Shown: piece after piece, positions 19,599-28,759 of the stretch
Layout of the letters: every line of letters begins with the position of its first letter
Position numbering within the stretch: the stretch's first letter is position 1
Source of the DNA: Candidatus Vesicomyidisocius sp. Agig_15_S12
Lineage (GTDB): Bacteria; Pseudomonadota; Gammaproteobacteria; PS1; Pseudothioglobaceae
NCBI GenBank assembly: GCA_021730225.1
Contig: CP072532.1
Coordinates: 889,230-953,229 of the forward strand
Length of the DNA: 64,000 bases
Direction: 5' to 3'
Position numbers and translations under genes: made by a program
Notes under the pieces: model-generated
Told to the model about the DNA's origin: nothing
Databases searched by the model: none
Seen by the model: only the letters and a program-made list of their open reading frames with translations

Positions 19599-19766
19599 AT
19601 TACTAATATTAGTTTTTTATTATTACTATCTTTAACTATCTTACTATTTTTTCTTGCAATTTATTTTTGTTTAACACCTCTTGAATCATTGCGATTTTTA
19701 TATACTTTAGAAGTAAAAGAAGATGGGCTACCAAATTATCAAAGTAATTTAGATGAGTTATTATAA
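19599..19766 (+). CDS. Possible small membrane protein or gene remnant
   Basis: Open frame of 55 codons ending in TAA at 19766. The first half is one strong membrane segment rich in Leu and Ile. The second half is polar and protein-like (LYTLEVKEDGLPNYQS, then a terminal acidic DELL). The mixed composition of the tail is unlike chance AT-rich frames. It has no ATG, GTG or TTG at the front; an AAGG precedes an ATT at 19599. It may be a small single-pass protein with an unusual start or the end of a decayed gene. I do not recognise it. Confidence 0.35.
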   Translation: MTNISFLLLLSLTILLFFLAIYFCLTPLESLRFLYTLEVKEDGLPNYQSNLDELL

Positions 19767-20362
19767 ATTTTTTGAAGTAGTATTTAATTTTTATAATATA
19801 GTTATAACTATAATAGTGTTTTGTTCTTTAGTTAATAAAATTAAATCACTTTTATTCTGAGAAATATCAGTAACATAAATTAGGTATTATTTTATATCTT
19901 GTGATCTCCATCTACTGATTAATAACCATCTAAAAAATATTAAACTAATCAGATATTTTTATTAAATTTTTAATTCTTAGTTTAGTAATTAAAAGATGAG
20001 ATTTATTTATTTTAATAAATAGTAAAAATCAATTACCTGATAATTCCATTAGATAGATAATTTTGTTTTTGGAAAGACATTTTAATTGTTAAAGGTGAAT
20101 ATTCAGATGATTAAGTTGGTTTAATTGAACTAAGGAAAAATGATATAAAAAGTAAAAATAATGTTAACAATATATACAGTATATTACTAATAACTAAATA
20201 CGCCAGCTGCTAAAATTAGTAATGACAAGAGCAATTTTTTGTAAGTAATTTAATATAATAAGTGTAGCATCTTCTAAAGTATTGACAAGGTAAAGATCAC
20301 TTACTTGTATTATTACTCAAAAAAATATAGAAATACTGTTGAAAAGTATTAGGTCCTACCTA

Positions 20363-20400
20363 ATTGTATTACAATAGAGAGATTGTATTACAATAGAGAG
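20363..20400 (+). repeat. Tandem pair of 19-bp palindromic units
   Basis: Two perfect copies of a 19-mer (20363-20381 and 20382-20400), each beginning with the inverted repeat ATTGTA-T-TACAAT followed by AGAGAG. The symmetry inside each unit resembles a dimeric regulator site, though a recent slippage duplication would look the same. Confidence 0.6.
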
Positions 20401-20645
20401 AATACGATAGTAGAGTTTATACAGTTTATACTATGAATAAAGGATATTATTTTTACCCTATTTTAAATATAGTTAGATAAAAAAGATACTGTTATATCTG
20501 AAATAGGGGATAAATTAAATATTTATTATTGAAAATAATAAAGTTTGTTAGTAGTTTAGAGTTTAGCTGTACAACTGTTATAAGTTTAATCCCCTTTGCT
20601 TGAAGGGAGATATATTCTAGTTTTGCTAGTTTTGTTTGTAATAGG

Positions 20646-20676
20646 AAATAAGCCCAATGGATTAAACTGGGCTCGT
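20646..20676 (-). terminator. Probable terminator of cspA
   Basis: Inverted repeat AGCCCA (20651-20656) / TGGGCT (20668-20673), one of the few GC-rich stems in the spacers. It lies about 25 bases past the cspA stop and is followed, in the minus-strand direction, by a T-rich stretch. Confidence 0.5.
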
Positions 20677-20695
20677 TATTTAAATAAATAATAAT

Positions 20696-20899
20696 TTATT
20701 TTGGAAAGACATTAACAGCTTGTGGTCCTTTTTCACCATCTTCTAAGTCAAATTCTACCTCTTGACCTTCTTCTAATGATTTGTAACCATCGCCTTGAAT
20801 AGCGCGAAAGTGAACGAATACGTCGCCACCAGTTTCTTGCTCAATAAAACCAAACCCTTTCTTTGCGTCAAACCATTTGACTTTTCCTGTTGTAGACAT
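20696..20899 (-). CDS. cspA: Cold-shock domain protein
   Basis: Single OB-fold nucleic-acid chaperone of 67 residues. The RNA-binding motifs KGFGFI (RNP1) and VFVHF (RNP2) are intact, as is the opening [11 protein letters not shown]. After RNP2 it has Arg (HFRAI) where Ser is most common. The start has a strong AGGAGA ribosome site. It has long spacers on both sides and a terminator of its own, so it is probably monocistronic. Two DEAD-box RNA helicases lie within 7 kb. Confidence 0.95.
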   Translation of the reverse strand: MSTTGKVKWFDAKKGFGFIEQETGGDVFVHFRAIQGDGYKSLEEGQEVEFDLEDGEKGPQAVNVFPK

Positions 20900-21720
20900 T
20901 GTGTTCTCCTATAAGTTAAAAATTACCGAAAAAATAGACCACCTTTATAGAGTACGAAAACCGACATTGAATCAATCAACAACATAGATATAAATAGTAG
21001 CTGCAGCCCAAAACTAATTTTTTTATTGAGCATATTCTTTACAGCACTTTTTATTTTAGCATATATTTTTATTATTAAGGATAATATTTACTGAAAAAAA
21101 AATATTTGTCAGATTATTAAAGCTTTATATTCTAATTTTTTGTAAAAATGCATAATAGTTTGTGATTTTTAGTTGAAAAATTTAATCTGGTAATTTATTT
21201 AATGTAATTTATCAGTATAAATATAAGTATTCAGTCTAACAAATTATAGTAGAACAAAAGAATAATACTTTCTACAGTGTTAATAGTCGTGTAATAAATA
21301 TGATAATGATCATTATCATAGAGTATAAATATATCTTCAAACATATCTTATTTGATTACTACTAATTAAATTAGATATGTTGCTGTAAAGCTAATTGAAA
21401 TAAAATTAATTATTTCAATTAATAAGAGGGATAAGATAAATTCTAGTAATAAAAGTTAGCGCGAGTGGTGAAAATTAGACACCACCTCTGATTTATTTTG
21501 ATATGACTAATAGCGTCAGAACTATGATAGAGAAGTAGCTATGGTTGTTTCTTCTGAAACAAAGTATAATGACGAATAAAGCGCAGTGTAATAATAATTA
21601 CAATATATAGACAATAATAGTACTAGTTAATCCTGCCCGATTAAATACGCACTTCTTTTAATAAGTTTAAACTAAATTAAAATTAGGAAAAAACACGTCA
21701 ATTTCATTACATTTTAAACC
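20900..21720 (+). other. Spacer of 821 bases with a Fur-like palindrome
   Basis: Gene-free region between cspA and deaD. It holds a perfect 22-base palindrome (21299-21320) and a small inverted repeat GTGGTG/CACCAC at 21465-21485. I find no open frame of protein-like composition and no RNA gene. The cspA promoter and leader must lie just left of about 21050. Confidence 0.55.
21299..21320. promoter_or_regulatory. Orphan Fur-box-like palindrome
   Basis: Perfect 22-base inverted repeat with the core GATAATGATCATTATC. It shares the GATAAT/ATTATC half-sites of Fur boxes, but the halves are four bases apart instead of the one base of the 7-1-7 model. No gene start lies within 350 bases, so it is either a relic of a lost iron-regulated promoter or a chance palindrome. 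Confidence 0.35.
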
Positions 21721-23547
21721 TTAATATGATAATTTTAGTTTTCTACTGTGTTTATCATATCTTTTGTTTTTACTGTGATAGTTTTTATTATCACGTTGGT
21801 TATTGTTTTTACTCTTGGAGAATTTACCCCGACTAAAGTTACGTTTTTCTATTCGTCCTACAATTGTATCTTTGTTATTTTTTTCAGTGAGCTTTACAAT
21901 ATTTAAGCACTTACCACAAACTATAATTTTTTGTAAAACTCCAAATACTTCATTTGGCATCTTAGCAGGTAAGTCAATGGTTGAGAAATGATCAAAAATT
22001 TGAATTGATCCAATATATTCACTATCCATATTAGTCTTATTGGCGATAGCACCTAAAATATTACTCGTCTTAACATTATTATTATTACCCACTTCAATTT
22101 TATAGCGACACATTGAAATTTCCGGAAATTCTTTTAGTGGTTTAGCTTTGATAGAGATTATTATTTTTTCTTTGGGTGTTTTATTGAATCCAATGTTTGA
22201 CTCCTTTTCTGATAATAGTAATGGTTCATTACCTTGTGCAATATATGCCAAGGCAGAAGAAATTTGTAAGATTTCAATTTTTGGATTTTCTTGTTGAAAT
22301 TCCCCAACTAATTTTTTAAATATTTCTAAGTTTTGATTGTTAATAGTTTGTGTTATATTTTGTTTGAATGTTTCAATTCGTTTGGTGTTAATAATTTTTA
22401 CACTAGGTAGTTCAATAGGAGTTATTTTTTGTCGAGTAGCATGCTCAATAGTACTAAGCATACGTCTTTCACGATTTGATACGAATAAAATCGCTTCACC
22501 TTTTCGACCTGCACGTCCTGTTCTGCCAATGCGATGTACATAAGATTCAGCATCTTGGGGGATATCATAATTGACCACGTGAGAAATACGTTCTACATCT
22601 AAACCACGGGCAGCAATATCGGTAGCAATTAGGATGTCAATTTTTCCTTGTTTGTAGTTATTAATAATACGTTCCCTTTGATTTTGTTGAATATCCCCAT
22701 TAATTGCATCTGCTGAAAAACCACGAGCAGATAGTTTTTCTGTCAATTCTACGGTGAGTGTTTTAGTTCGAACAAAAATAATCATTGCATCAAATACGGT
22801 CACTTCAAGAATACGAGTTAATGCTTCTAGCTTTTTTGCTAAGCCACCAACCATGCAGTATTTTTGGGTTATGGTGGTTGCTGTTTCTGTCTTTGTTTTT
22901 ATCTTAATAATTTTTGGCTGGTTTAAAAATTGTTTAGCTATTTTTTTGATAACATTTGGCATAGTAGCAGAAAAAAGAGCAATTTGTCGTTGTTCTGGAA
23001 TACGTTGCATTATCCATTTAATATCATCAATAAATCCCATTTTAAGCATCTCATCGGCTTCATCTAGTACGAAAGACTTAAGATTATCTAGTTTTAAAGT
23101 CTTTTTTTCAATATGATCCATTACTCGACCAGGAGTTCCAACAACAGCATGTACACCACGTTTTAGAGGACGTAGTTGAATATCATAAGATTGCCCTCCA
23201 TAAATAGGCAATACGTGAAAACCTTTCATACCTCGTGCATAGGTTTGTACTGCTTCTGATACTTGAATTGCAAGTTCACGGGTAGGTGCTAAAATCAATA
23301 ATTGTGGTGCATTAATATTTAAGTTAATTTTGTCAAGTAATGGGAGGACAAATGCTGCGGTTTTTCCCGTGCCTGTTTGGGCTTGACCAATAATATCTTT
23401 ATTATTTAATAAGTGAGTTATGCATTGTTCTTGAATTGGGGAAGGAGTTTCATAGCCAATAGAATCTAATACATTCAAAATAGTATTAGATAATCCTAAA
23501 CGTTCAAATTTAGACGGTGACTTTTGGTCAGATTTATTTTCAGACAT
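21721..23547 (-). CDS. deaD: DEAD-box RNA helicase, CsdA/DeaD type
   Basis: ATP-dependent RNA helicase for ribosome assembly and mRNA unwinding, especially in the cold. The two RecA-like domains carry AQTGTGKTAAF, PTRELA, LDEADEML, FSATMP and HRIGRTGRAGR. A DbpA-type RNA-binding domain follows at about residues 475-555, then a basic Arg/Lys/Asn-rich tail, the architecture of CsdA. 608 residues, about the usual size. It stands alone between long spacers. Distinct from the second helicase at 26137 by its length and tail. Confidence 0.93.
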   Translation of the reverse strand: MSENKSDQKSPSKFERLGLSNTILNVLDSIGYETPSPIQEQCITHLLNNKDIIGQAQTGTGKTAAFVLPLLDKINLNINAPQLLILAPTRELAIQVSEAVQTYARGMKGFHVLPIYGGQSYDIQLRPLKRGVHAVVGTPGRVMDHIEKKTLKLDNLKSFVLDEADEMLKMGFIDDIKWIMQRIPEQRQIALFSATMPNVIKKIAKQFLNQPKIIKIKTKTETATTITQKYCMVGGLAKKLEALTRILEVTVFDAMIIFVRTKTLTVELTEKLSARGFSADAINGDIQQNQRERIINNYKQGKIDILIATDIAARGLDVERISHVVNYDIPQDAESYVHRIGRTGRAGRKGEAILFVSNRERRMLSTIEHATRQKITPIELPSVKIINTKRIETFKQNITQTINNQNLEIFKKLVGEFQQENPKIEILQISSALAYIAQGNEPLLLSEKESNIGFNKTPKEKIIISIKAKPLKEFPEISMCRYKIEVGNNNNVKTSNILGAIANKTNMDSEYIGSIQIFDHFSTIDLPAKMPNEVFGVLQKIIVCGKCLNIVKLTEKNNKDTIVGRIEKRNFSRGKFSKSKNNNQRDNKNYHSKNKRYDKHSRKLKLSY

Positions 23548-24147
23548 GTGATTTATAAGACAAATGAAGATCAGAATTATACCTAATTTAGGTATTCTTT
23601 TAACGAACTATATTAATTTTTAATTACATCTATAAATTGAAATACAATTCATCACATAATATATATGAGAAATTTTATAGGTACAGAACAAATATTGTTA
23701 AGTAGTAGTCAGTCTAAGTTGTATGCTAATGAGTATTATTTTTAAGTATCTACAGATAAATAATAGTGACAATACAATCTATTTTAATTTACTATATTTA
23801 TATAGATAAATAACAAAATATTATCCATTGGCTGGCGTTACTTGAATGATTCTATATAGCTCACCAATATTAGTAGTGTTAAACTCTGTCGTTATAGTTA
23901 TATTTATTCACTTTACTGATAAGGTAAACATGAAGATGCTATCTTAATTATTTTTGTGGATTTGAGTTTATTGCCAATATTTTATGATAATATAATTGTC
24001 AATAGTTCTTAAGAGATTAATATAGTAGAATCAATAGACTTACTTCATTTTAATTAGTAGCACTTGTCACATTAAAAAAATTCAACGATACAAACTCTAA
24101 CACTTTATAATCATTCCTTAATTAGCATAAAATATTAAAGAAATAAA
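23548..24147 (+). other. Spacer of 600 bases between divergent deaD and purH
   Basis: No intact gene. On the minus strand at 23821-23931 a short frame from ATG to TAA reads like protein (end: ELYRIIQVTPANG) but has an in-frame TGA at codon 8, possibly a shred of a lost gene. Promoters for both flanking genes should lie here; a TATAAT at 24106-24111 is a candidate -10 for purH. Confidence 0.5.
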
Positions 24148-25689
24148 ATGTCTATACAACGTGCTTTAATCAGTGTTTCTGACAAAAATGGAATTACTAA
24201 TTTTGCCAAATTCTTGGTAGATAATAATATCGATATTATTTCCACAGGTGGTACGGCAAAACTTTTGATAGAAAATAATATTCCAGTAATTGAAGTCTCA
24301 GATTACACAAGTTTTCCTGAAATAATGGCAGGTCGGGTTAAAACTCTTAACCCTAAAATTCATGGTGGTATTTTAGCACGTCGTGGAATTGATGAGGACA
24401 TAATGACGCAAAACAACATTAAGCCAATTGACTTAGTTATAGTTAACCTATATCCATTCCAAGCAACAATTGCCAAAATTGATTGTACATTGGAAGATGC
24501 AATTGAAAATATTGATATTGGCGGCTCAGCAATGCTTAGATCAAGTGCCAAAAATTATATATCTGTTACAGTTATAGTAAATAACACAGACTATCAAAAA
24601 GTTATGGATGAAATTAGCGAATTAGGCAATACTACACTCAAAACTAGAGCTACGCTAGCCCTTAAAACATTTGAACATACTGCCATGTATGATGGTGCAA
24701 TTGCTAATTATTTAGGTAAAAATAAAGATGGCTTCTCTAACACCATAAATCTACAATTTAATAAAGCGCAATCAATACGTTATGGTGAAAACCCACACCA
24801 AAAAGCCGCTTTCTATGTTGAAAGCAACTTATCAGAATCTTGTTTAGCATCTTCTATTCAATGTCAAGGTAAAGAAATGTCATATAATAATATGGCAGAT
24901 GCTGATGCTGCTCTTGAATGTGTACGTAGTTTTAACAAACCCTGTTGTGTAATTATTAAGCATGCTAACCCTTGTGGCATAGCTGTTCGTAACAATATTC
25001 TAAATGCCTATTTAGATGCTTTTAGAACTGATCCAACTTCTGCATTTGGTGGCATTATTGCCTTTAACAGGCCACTAGATAAAAATACAGCTCAAAATAT
25101 TATTGATAAACAATTTGTAGAAGTCATTATTGCACCAAGTGTACAAACACAAGCTAAACAAGTACTATCTACCAAACAAAATATACGCGTACTAGAATGT
25201 GGTAATTTAAACACAGCAAAACCTTCTTTAGATTATAAACGTGTAACTGGTGGGTTATTGGTACAAGATAAAGACCTAGGCATTATCACAGAAAATAATA
25301 TAAAATACGTCAGTGATTTAACACCAACCAAAGAACAAATAGAAGATTTATTATTTGCTTGGAAAGTTGCTAAAGTCGTTAAATCAAACGCTATTGTTTA
25401 CGCTAAAAATAAGATGACCATTGGGATTGGTGCGGGTCAAATGTCCAGGGTCTACTCTGCTAAAATAGCTAGTATGAAAGCTACTGACGCAGCTTTCATT
25501 ATTAAGGGGTGCGTAATGGCGTCTGATGCTTTTTTCCCATTTCGTGATGGTATTGACTCAGTAGCACAAGCTGGCATTAAAGCCATTATTCAACCAGGCG
25601 GGTCGATACGTGATAAACAGGTTATTAAGGCAGCTAATGAGCACGGCATCACAATGGTATTTACAGGTATGCGTCATTTTAAACATTAA
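24148..25689 (+). CDS. purH: Bifunctional AICAR formyltransferase / IMP cyclohydrolase
   Basis: Catalyses the last two steps of de novo IMP synthesis. The N-terminal cyclohydrolase domain (about 1-200) shows STGGTAKLL and [12 protein letters not shown]. The transformylase domain carries [11 protein letters not shown] and [12 protein letters not shown]. 513 residues, standard. Monocistronic, without purD next door. Its formyl donor ties it to the folate genes folB, folK and folC in this window. Confidence 0.96.
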   Translation: MSIQRALISVSDKNGITNFAKFLVDNNIDIISTGGTAKLLIENNIPVIEVSDYTSFPEIMAGRVKTLNPKIHGGILARRGIDEDIMTQNNIKPIDLVIVNLYPFQATIAKIDCTLEDAIENIDIGGSAMLRSSAKNYISVTVIVNNTDYQKVMDEISELGNTTLKTRATLALKTFEHTAMYDGAIANYLGKNKDGFSNTINLQFNKAQSIRYGENPHQKAAFYVESNLSESCLASSIQCQGKEMSYNNMADADAALECVRSFNKPCCVIIKHANPCGIAVRNNILNAYLDAFRTDPTSAFGGIIAFNRPLDKNTAQNIIDKQFVEVIIAPSVQTQAKQVLSTKQNIRVLECGNLNTAKPSLDYKRVTGGLLVQDKDLGIITENNIKYVSDLTPTKEQIEDLLFAWKVAKVVKSNAIVYAKNKMTIGIGAGQMSRVYSAKIASMKATDAAFIIKGCVMASDAFFPFRDGIDSVAQAGIKAIIQPGGSIRDKQVIKAANEHGITMVFTGMRHFKH

Positions 25690-26136
25690 TTGCAAAATAA
25701 TAGATCTTACTAAGATTTATCCGCACAAATTAATAAGGATTTCTTAGATCTTTTCTTATATTATAATTACAAAAAATCAATATTTTAAAATAATATGACT
25801 TAAAATAAAGTAAATTTAAAAAATCCTTTAGATTACTCTATAAAATTATTTGACGAAGTTATCATATTGTACTGAATTTAGTGCTAAATACTAATCATTA
25901 TTAATCCAAAGCTTAGATCAATCATAACTTTAACTTTTTTATCAGGAAAGGATTTAACTGATATTTATTATTGACAACAAACTTAATACAGACAATATAT
26001 AGAATATAAAAGTAGTATTGGAGAGTTATGAATATTTAACGCCTAAATTAATTAAAAACATACTAACTGATGATTTATTTCAAAATAAAATAATCAAATA
26101 GATCTATTAGTGATTCTTAAACAACAAAAATTTTAT
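25690..26136 (+). other. Spacer of 447 bases with a purH 3' hairpin and a short frame
   Basis: Starts with an imperfect hairpin after purH. At 26018-26101 a TTG-initiated frame of 27 codons has a mixed, protein-like composition (ESYEYLTPKLIKNIL) but no homologue I know and stops close upstream. It may be a remnant. Nothing else is visible. Confidence 0.45.
25702..25757 (+). terminator. Possible purH terminator
   Basis: Imperfect inverted repeat: AGATCT...AAGATTTATCC pairs with GGATTTCTTAGATCT around a 14-base loop and runs into TTTCTT. It begins 13 bases after the purH stop. The bulge and low GC content make it weaker than a textbook terminator. Confidence 0.4.
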
Positions 26137-27525
26137 CTATGAAAGAATTCTTACTTTAAACGACCTTCCTTTTAATTTGTCACATCTTATCTTTTTTAAT
26201 GCCGTTTTAACCAATTTTGAATTAACTGCAACATAAGACCACTGACTAAGCACATTAATTTTTCCAATCTGATTGAAGGAAATCTCCTTTTTTTCCCCAG
26301 TTAATCCACCTACAATATCACCTGGACGTAATTTTTGTTTCTTACCGCCGTCTATCTTCAAAGTTATCATAGATGGTTTTTTAATGGGGTTATTTAAATA
26401 ATGCTTACTTGGTAATGAATCTAAACTAATATCATCCCCAGCACTTAATCTTAATATATCAAGTTTATAGATTTCTCTATTACTATACAAAGTACAAGCA
26501 ATTCCAAAATGTCCTGCTCTACCAGTACGTCCAATACGATGTGTATGAACTTGCTCATCATGAGCAATGTTAAAATTAATAACCATATCAAGTGAGTCAA
26601 TATCTAGACCCCTAGCTGCAACATCAGTTGCCACGAGAATAGACACACTTTTATTAGAAAATCTAATCAACGCCTGATCTCGTTCTCTTTGATCAAGATC
26701 ACCATGAATAACTAATGCATAGAATCCATAATAAACCAACTCATTAGCAACTTTTTGAGCATCCTGCTTAGTATTACAAAACACCAAACTAGACTCAGGT
26801 TTATATTTTGCCAACAAAAGTCTCAAAGCCATCATACGTTCATTATCTGTATTGATTTCATAGAAATACTGCTTAATAGTTGACCTTTCATGTGTTAATG
26901 GTACCTTAACCATAACAGGAGACTTCATCACGCGCTGCGTGATATTGATAATAGTATCTAGATAAGTCGCACTGAATAATAAGGTTTGTCGATTAGTAGG
27001 AATTGTTTCAATAATATTGTCAACAGATCCTTGAAAACCCATATCTAACATACGATCTGCCTCATCAAGAACTAATGTATTAACATAACTCAATTTAAGC
27101 GTACCTTTTCGCAAATGTTCTTCAACACGCCCAGGTGTACCTACCACAACATGCACACCATGTCTTAATGAACTAATCTGCACTCCAAAAGACACACCCC
27201 CACACAACACCACAACCTTAATATTATTAATAACTCTAGCTAATTTTTGAATTTCAACTGCTACTTGATTAGCCAACTCACGAGTTGGACACAAAACAAT
27301 GGATTGCACTTTAAACAATTTAACATCCAGTTTTTGTAACAAACCCAAGCCAAATGCCACTGTCTTACCTGAACCTGTCTTACCCTGACCAATTACATCT
27401 TTACCAGATAGAATAACTGGTAAACTTATCCTCTGAATAGGCGTCATTAAATCATAACCTAAAGTCATTAAATTTTTTAATAAATTTGGATGTAGCTTCA
27501 ATGAAGAAAAATCAGTCGTGTTCAA
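26137..27525 (-). CDS. dbpA: DEAD-box RNA helicase DbpA
   Basis: RNA helicase of the DbpA branch, which acts on 23S rRNA hairpin 92 during large-subunit assembly. Helicase motifs GQGKTGSGKTVAF, PTRELAN, LDEADRMLDMGF, FSATY and HRIGRTGRAG are present. The C-terminal RNA-recognition domain (about residues 385-462; GDIVGGLTGE, LKGRSFKVRIL) is the hallmark that gives the family its rRNA specificity. 462 residues, normal. It is convergent with purH and isolated by spacers. Confidence 0.92.
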   Translation of the reverse strand: MNTTDFSSLKLHPNLLKNLMTLGYDLMTPIQRISLPVILSGKDVIGQGKTGSGKTVAFGLGLLQKLDVKLFKVQSIVLCPTRELANQVAVEIQKLARVINNIKVVVLCGGVSFGVQISSLRHGVHVVVGTPGRVEEHLRKGTLKLSYVNTLVLDEADRMLDMGFQGSVDNIIETIPTNRQTLLFSATYLDTIINITQRVMKSPVMVKVPLTHERSTIKQYFYEINTDNERMMALRLLLAKYKPESSLVFCNTKQDAQKVANELVYYGFYALVIHGDLDQRERDQALIRFSNKSVSILVATDVAARGLDIDSLDMVINFNIAHDEQVHTHRIGRTGRAGHFGIACTLYSNREIYKLDILRLSAGDDISLDSLPSKHYLNNPIKKPSMITLKIDGGKKQKLRPGDIVGGLTGEKKEISFNQIGKINVLSQWSYVAVNSKLVKTALKKIRCDKLKGRSFKVRILS

Positions 27526-27815
27526 AATAATAAAAGTTAATTAATACAGAACAAATTTTACGCCAATCTTTTATGTTAAATCCCTTATACCAATAATTTA
27601 AAAACAAGGTTTATTTATTTTAAATACTCTCTAAAATATATTAATAGTTTATTATATTCTCTGAATAAATAAATACATCAGAAAACACTATAGCTTACTA
27701 TTAAGCAAGACACCTTGAAATATAAATACTAAAATAACCTTCAAACTTTCTTCTTGCATCTTATGATTCAATTTTCGCATAACACAATACCGATAAAAAA
27801 GTTATAATTATTATT

Positions 27816-28373
27816 ATGAAAGCATTAAGACTCACACTCAGACAAAAAAGACACACTATTAATCACAACAATCGAAAAAAATTTGCACAATTCTTATTAT
27901 TTCAAATACAAAAATTAACCACTTTTAAACGTGGGGGAAAAATTGCTATTTATCTGCCAAATGATGGCGAGATTGATACTAAATATATTACTAACTTCTT
28001 AAGAAGACAGAATTTTAATATATATTTACCAAAACTAATTGGTAAAAAACTTAAATTTGCAAAAATTAATAAGTATTTCAAAAAGAATATATTTGGCATT
28101 AAAGAGCCTATTTACACTCAAATTTTAAACACCAAACAAATGAATATTATCTTCGTACCACTAGTTGGTTTTGATAAAAATAAAAACCGAATTGGCATGG
28201 GTAGTGGTTTTTATGACCAAGCACTTGCCTTCAAAAAATACCAACAAAATTATAAGAATCCAAAACTTTATGGTTTAGCATTTGATTGCCAAAAAGTAGA
28301 TAAGCTCAACACCAAACCTTGGGATATACCACTTGATGCAATCATAACACCAACAAAAATTTACAATAAATAA
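27816..28373 (+). CDS. 5-formyltetrahydrofolate cyclo-ligase
   Basis: ATP-dependent enzyme returning 5-formyl-THF to the active folate pool (YgfA/Fau family). N-terminal LRLTLRQKRHTI, the phosphate-binding FVPLVGFDKNKNRIGMGSGFYD and C-terminal IPLDAIITP match the family. 185 residues. In E. coli the 6S RNA gene precedes the homologue; I could not make a 6S fold from the 290 bases upstream here. It is isolated from other folate genes. Confidence 0.9.
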   Translation: MKALRLTLRQKRHTINHNNRKKFAQFLLFQIQKLTTFKRGGKIAIYLPNDGEIDTKYITNFLRRQNFNIYLPKLIGKKLKFAKINKYFKKNIFGIKEPIYTQILNTKQMNIIFVPLVGFDKNKNRIGMGSGFYDQALAFKKYQQNYKNPKLYGLAFDCQKVDKLNTKPWDIPLDAIITPTKIYNK

Positions 28374-28759
28374 AAATATTAAATTATAATATAATAGTAT
28401 ATAATATGGAATGTTTTAATTTTTCCTATCAAGATTATATCTATACTTGAGTTTATTTCAGTGTTTTTTTATAAAATTAAAAATACTAAACTAGTAGCAC
28501 TATTACTATTATTTTACAAATGTTAGCCTATTGACATATCAACACTAATCCTCCTCTAATCTTCTCAGATTATTTTAAAGTTATTATAACGACCCACAAG
28601 ATTAATTATTTATTAGACCTCTAAGGCTTATTAAATGTTTAAGTAAGTTTTAAATTTTGTAAGAAATCATTGATAATATCAATGATATTCTCTATACCCT
28701 CTAAAAAATAAGCATTAGTAAAAGAAAGTGTAGTAGCGAATTTGTTAAAAGAAGCTATA
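28374..28759 (+). other. Spacer of 386 bases with a possible gene shred
   Basis: Lies between the convergent cyclo-ligase and ubiH-type genes. On the minus strand, directly after the ubiH-type stop, a frame of about 39 codons ending at 28639 has no start codon but reads like protein. No other feature is seen. Confidence 0.45.
28639..28759 (-). pseudogene. Possible remnant downstream of the ubiH-type gene
   Basis: Open stretch ending in TAA at 28639-28641, one base out of frame with the preceding hydroxylase. The encoded text (for example KFATTLSFTNAYFLEGIENI) mixes aromatic, polar and acidic residues as real proteins do. It has no ATG/GTG/TTG. It could be what is left of a following operon gene, or chance. 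I do not recognise a family. Confidence 0.22.

Larger units (their letters stand above)
19494..20695 (+). other. Long spacer with tandem repeats and one small open frame
   Basis: 1.2 kb between sbcB and cspA with no full-length gene. It holds a small hydrophobic open frame (19599-19766), a duplicated palindromic 19-mer (20363-20400), an adjacent duplicated 9-mer AGTTTATAC (20414-20431), and the probable cspA terminator at its right end. The rest is low-complexity AT-rich DNA. Confidence 0.55.

Noticed and set aside
27526..27815. Possible 6S RNA upstream of the 5-formyl-THF cyclo-ligase gene, prompted by E. coli synteny and a CACCTTGAA stretch
   Set aside because: I could not form the long paired stem with a central bubble, and a molecule of the right length would run into the coding sequence.
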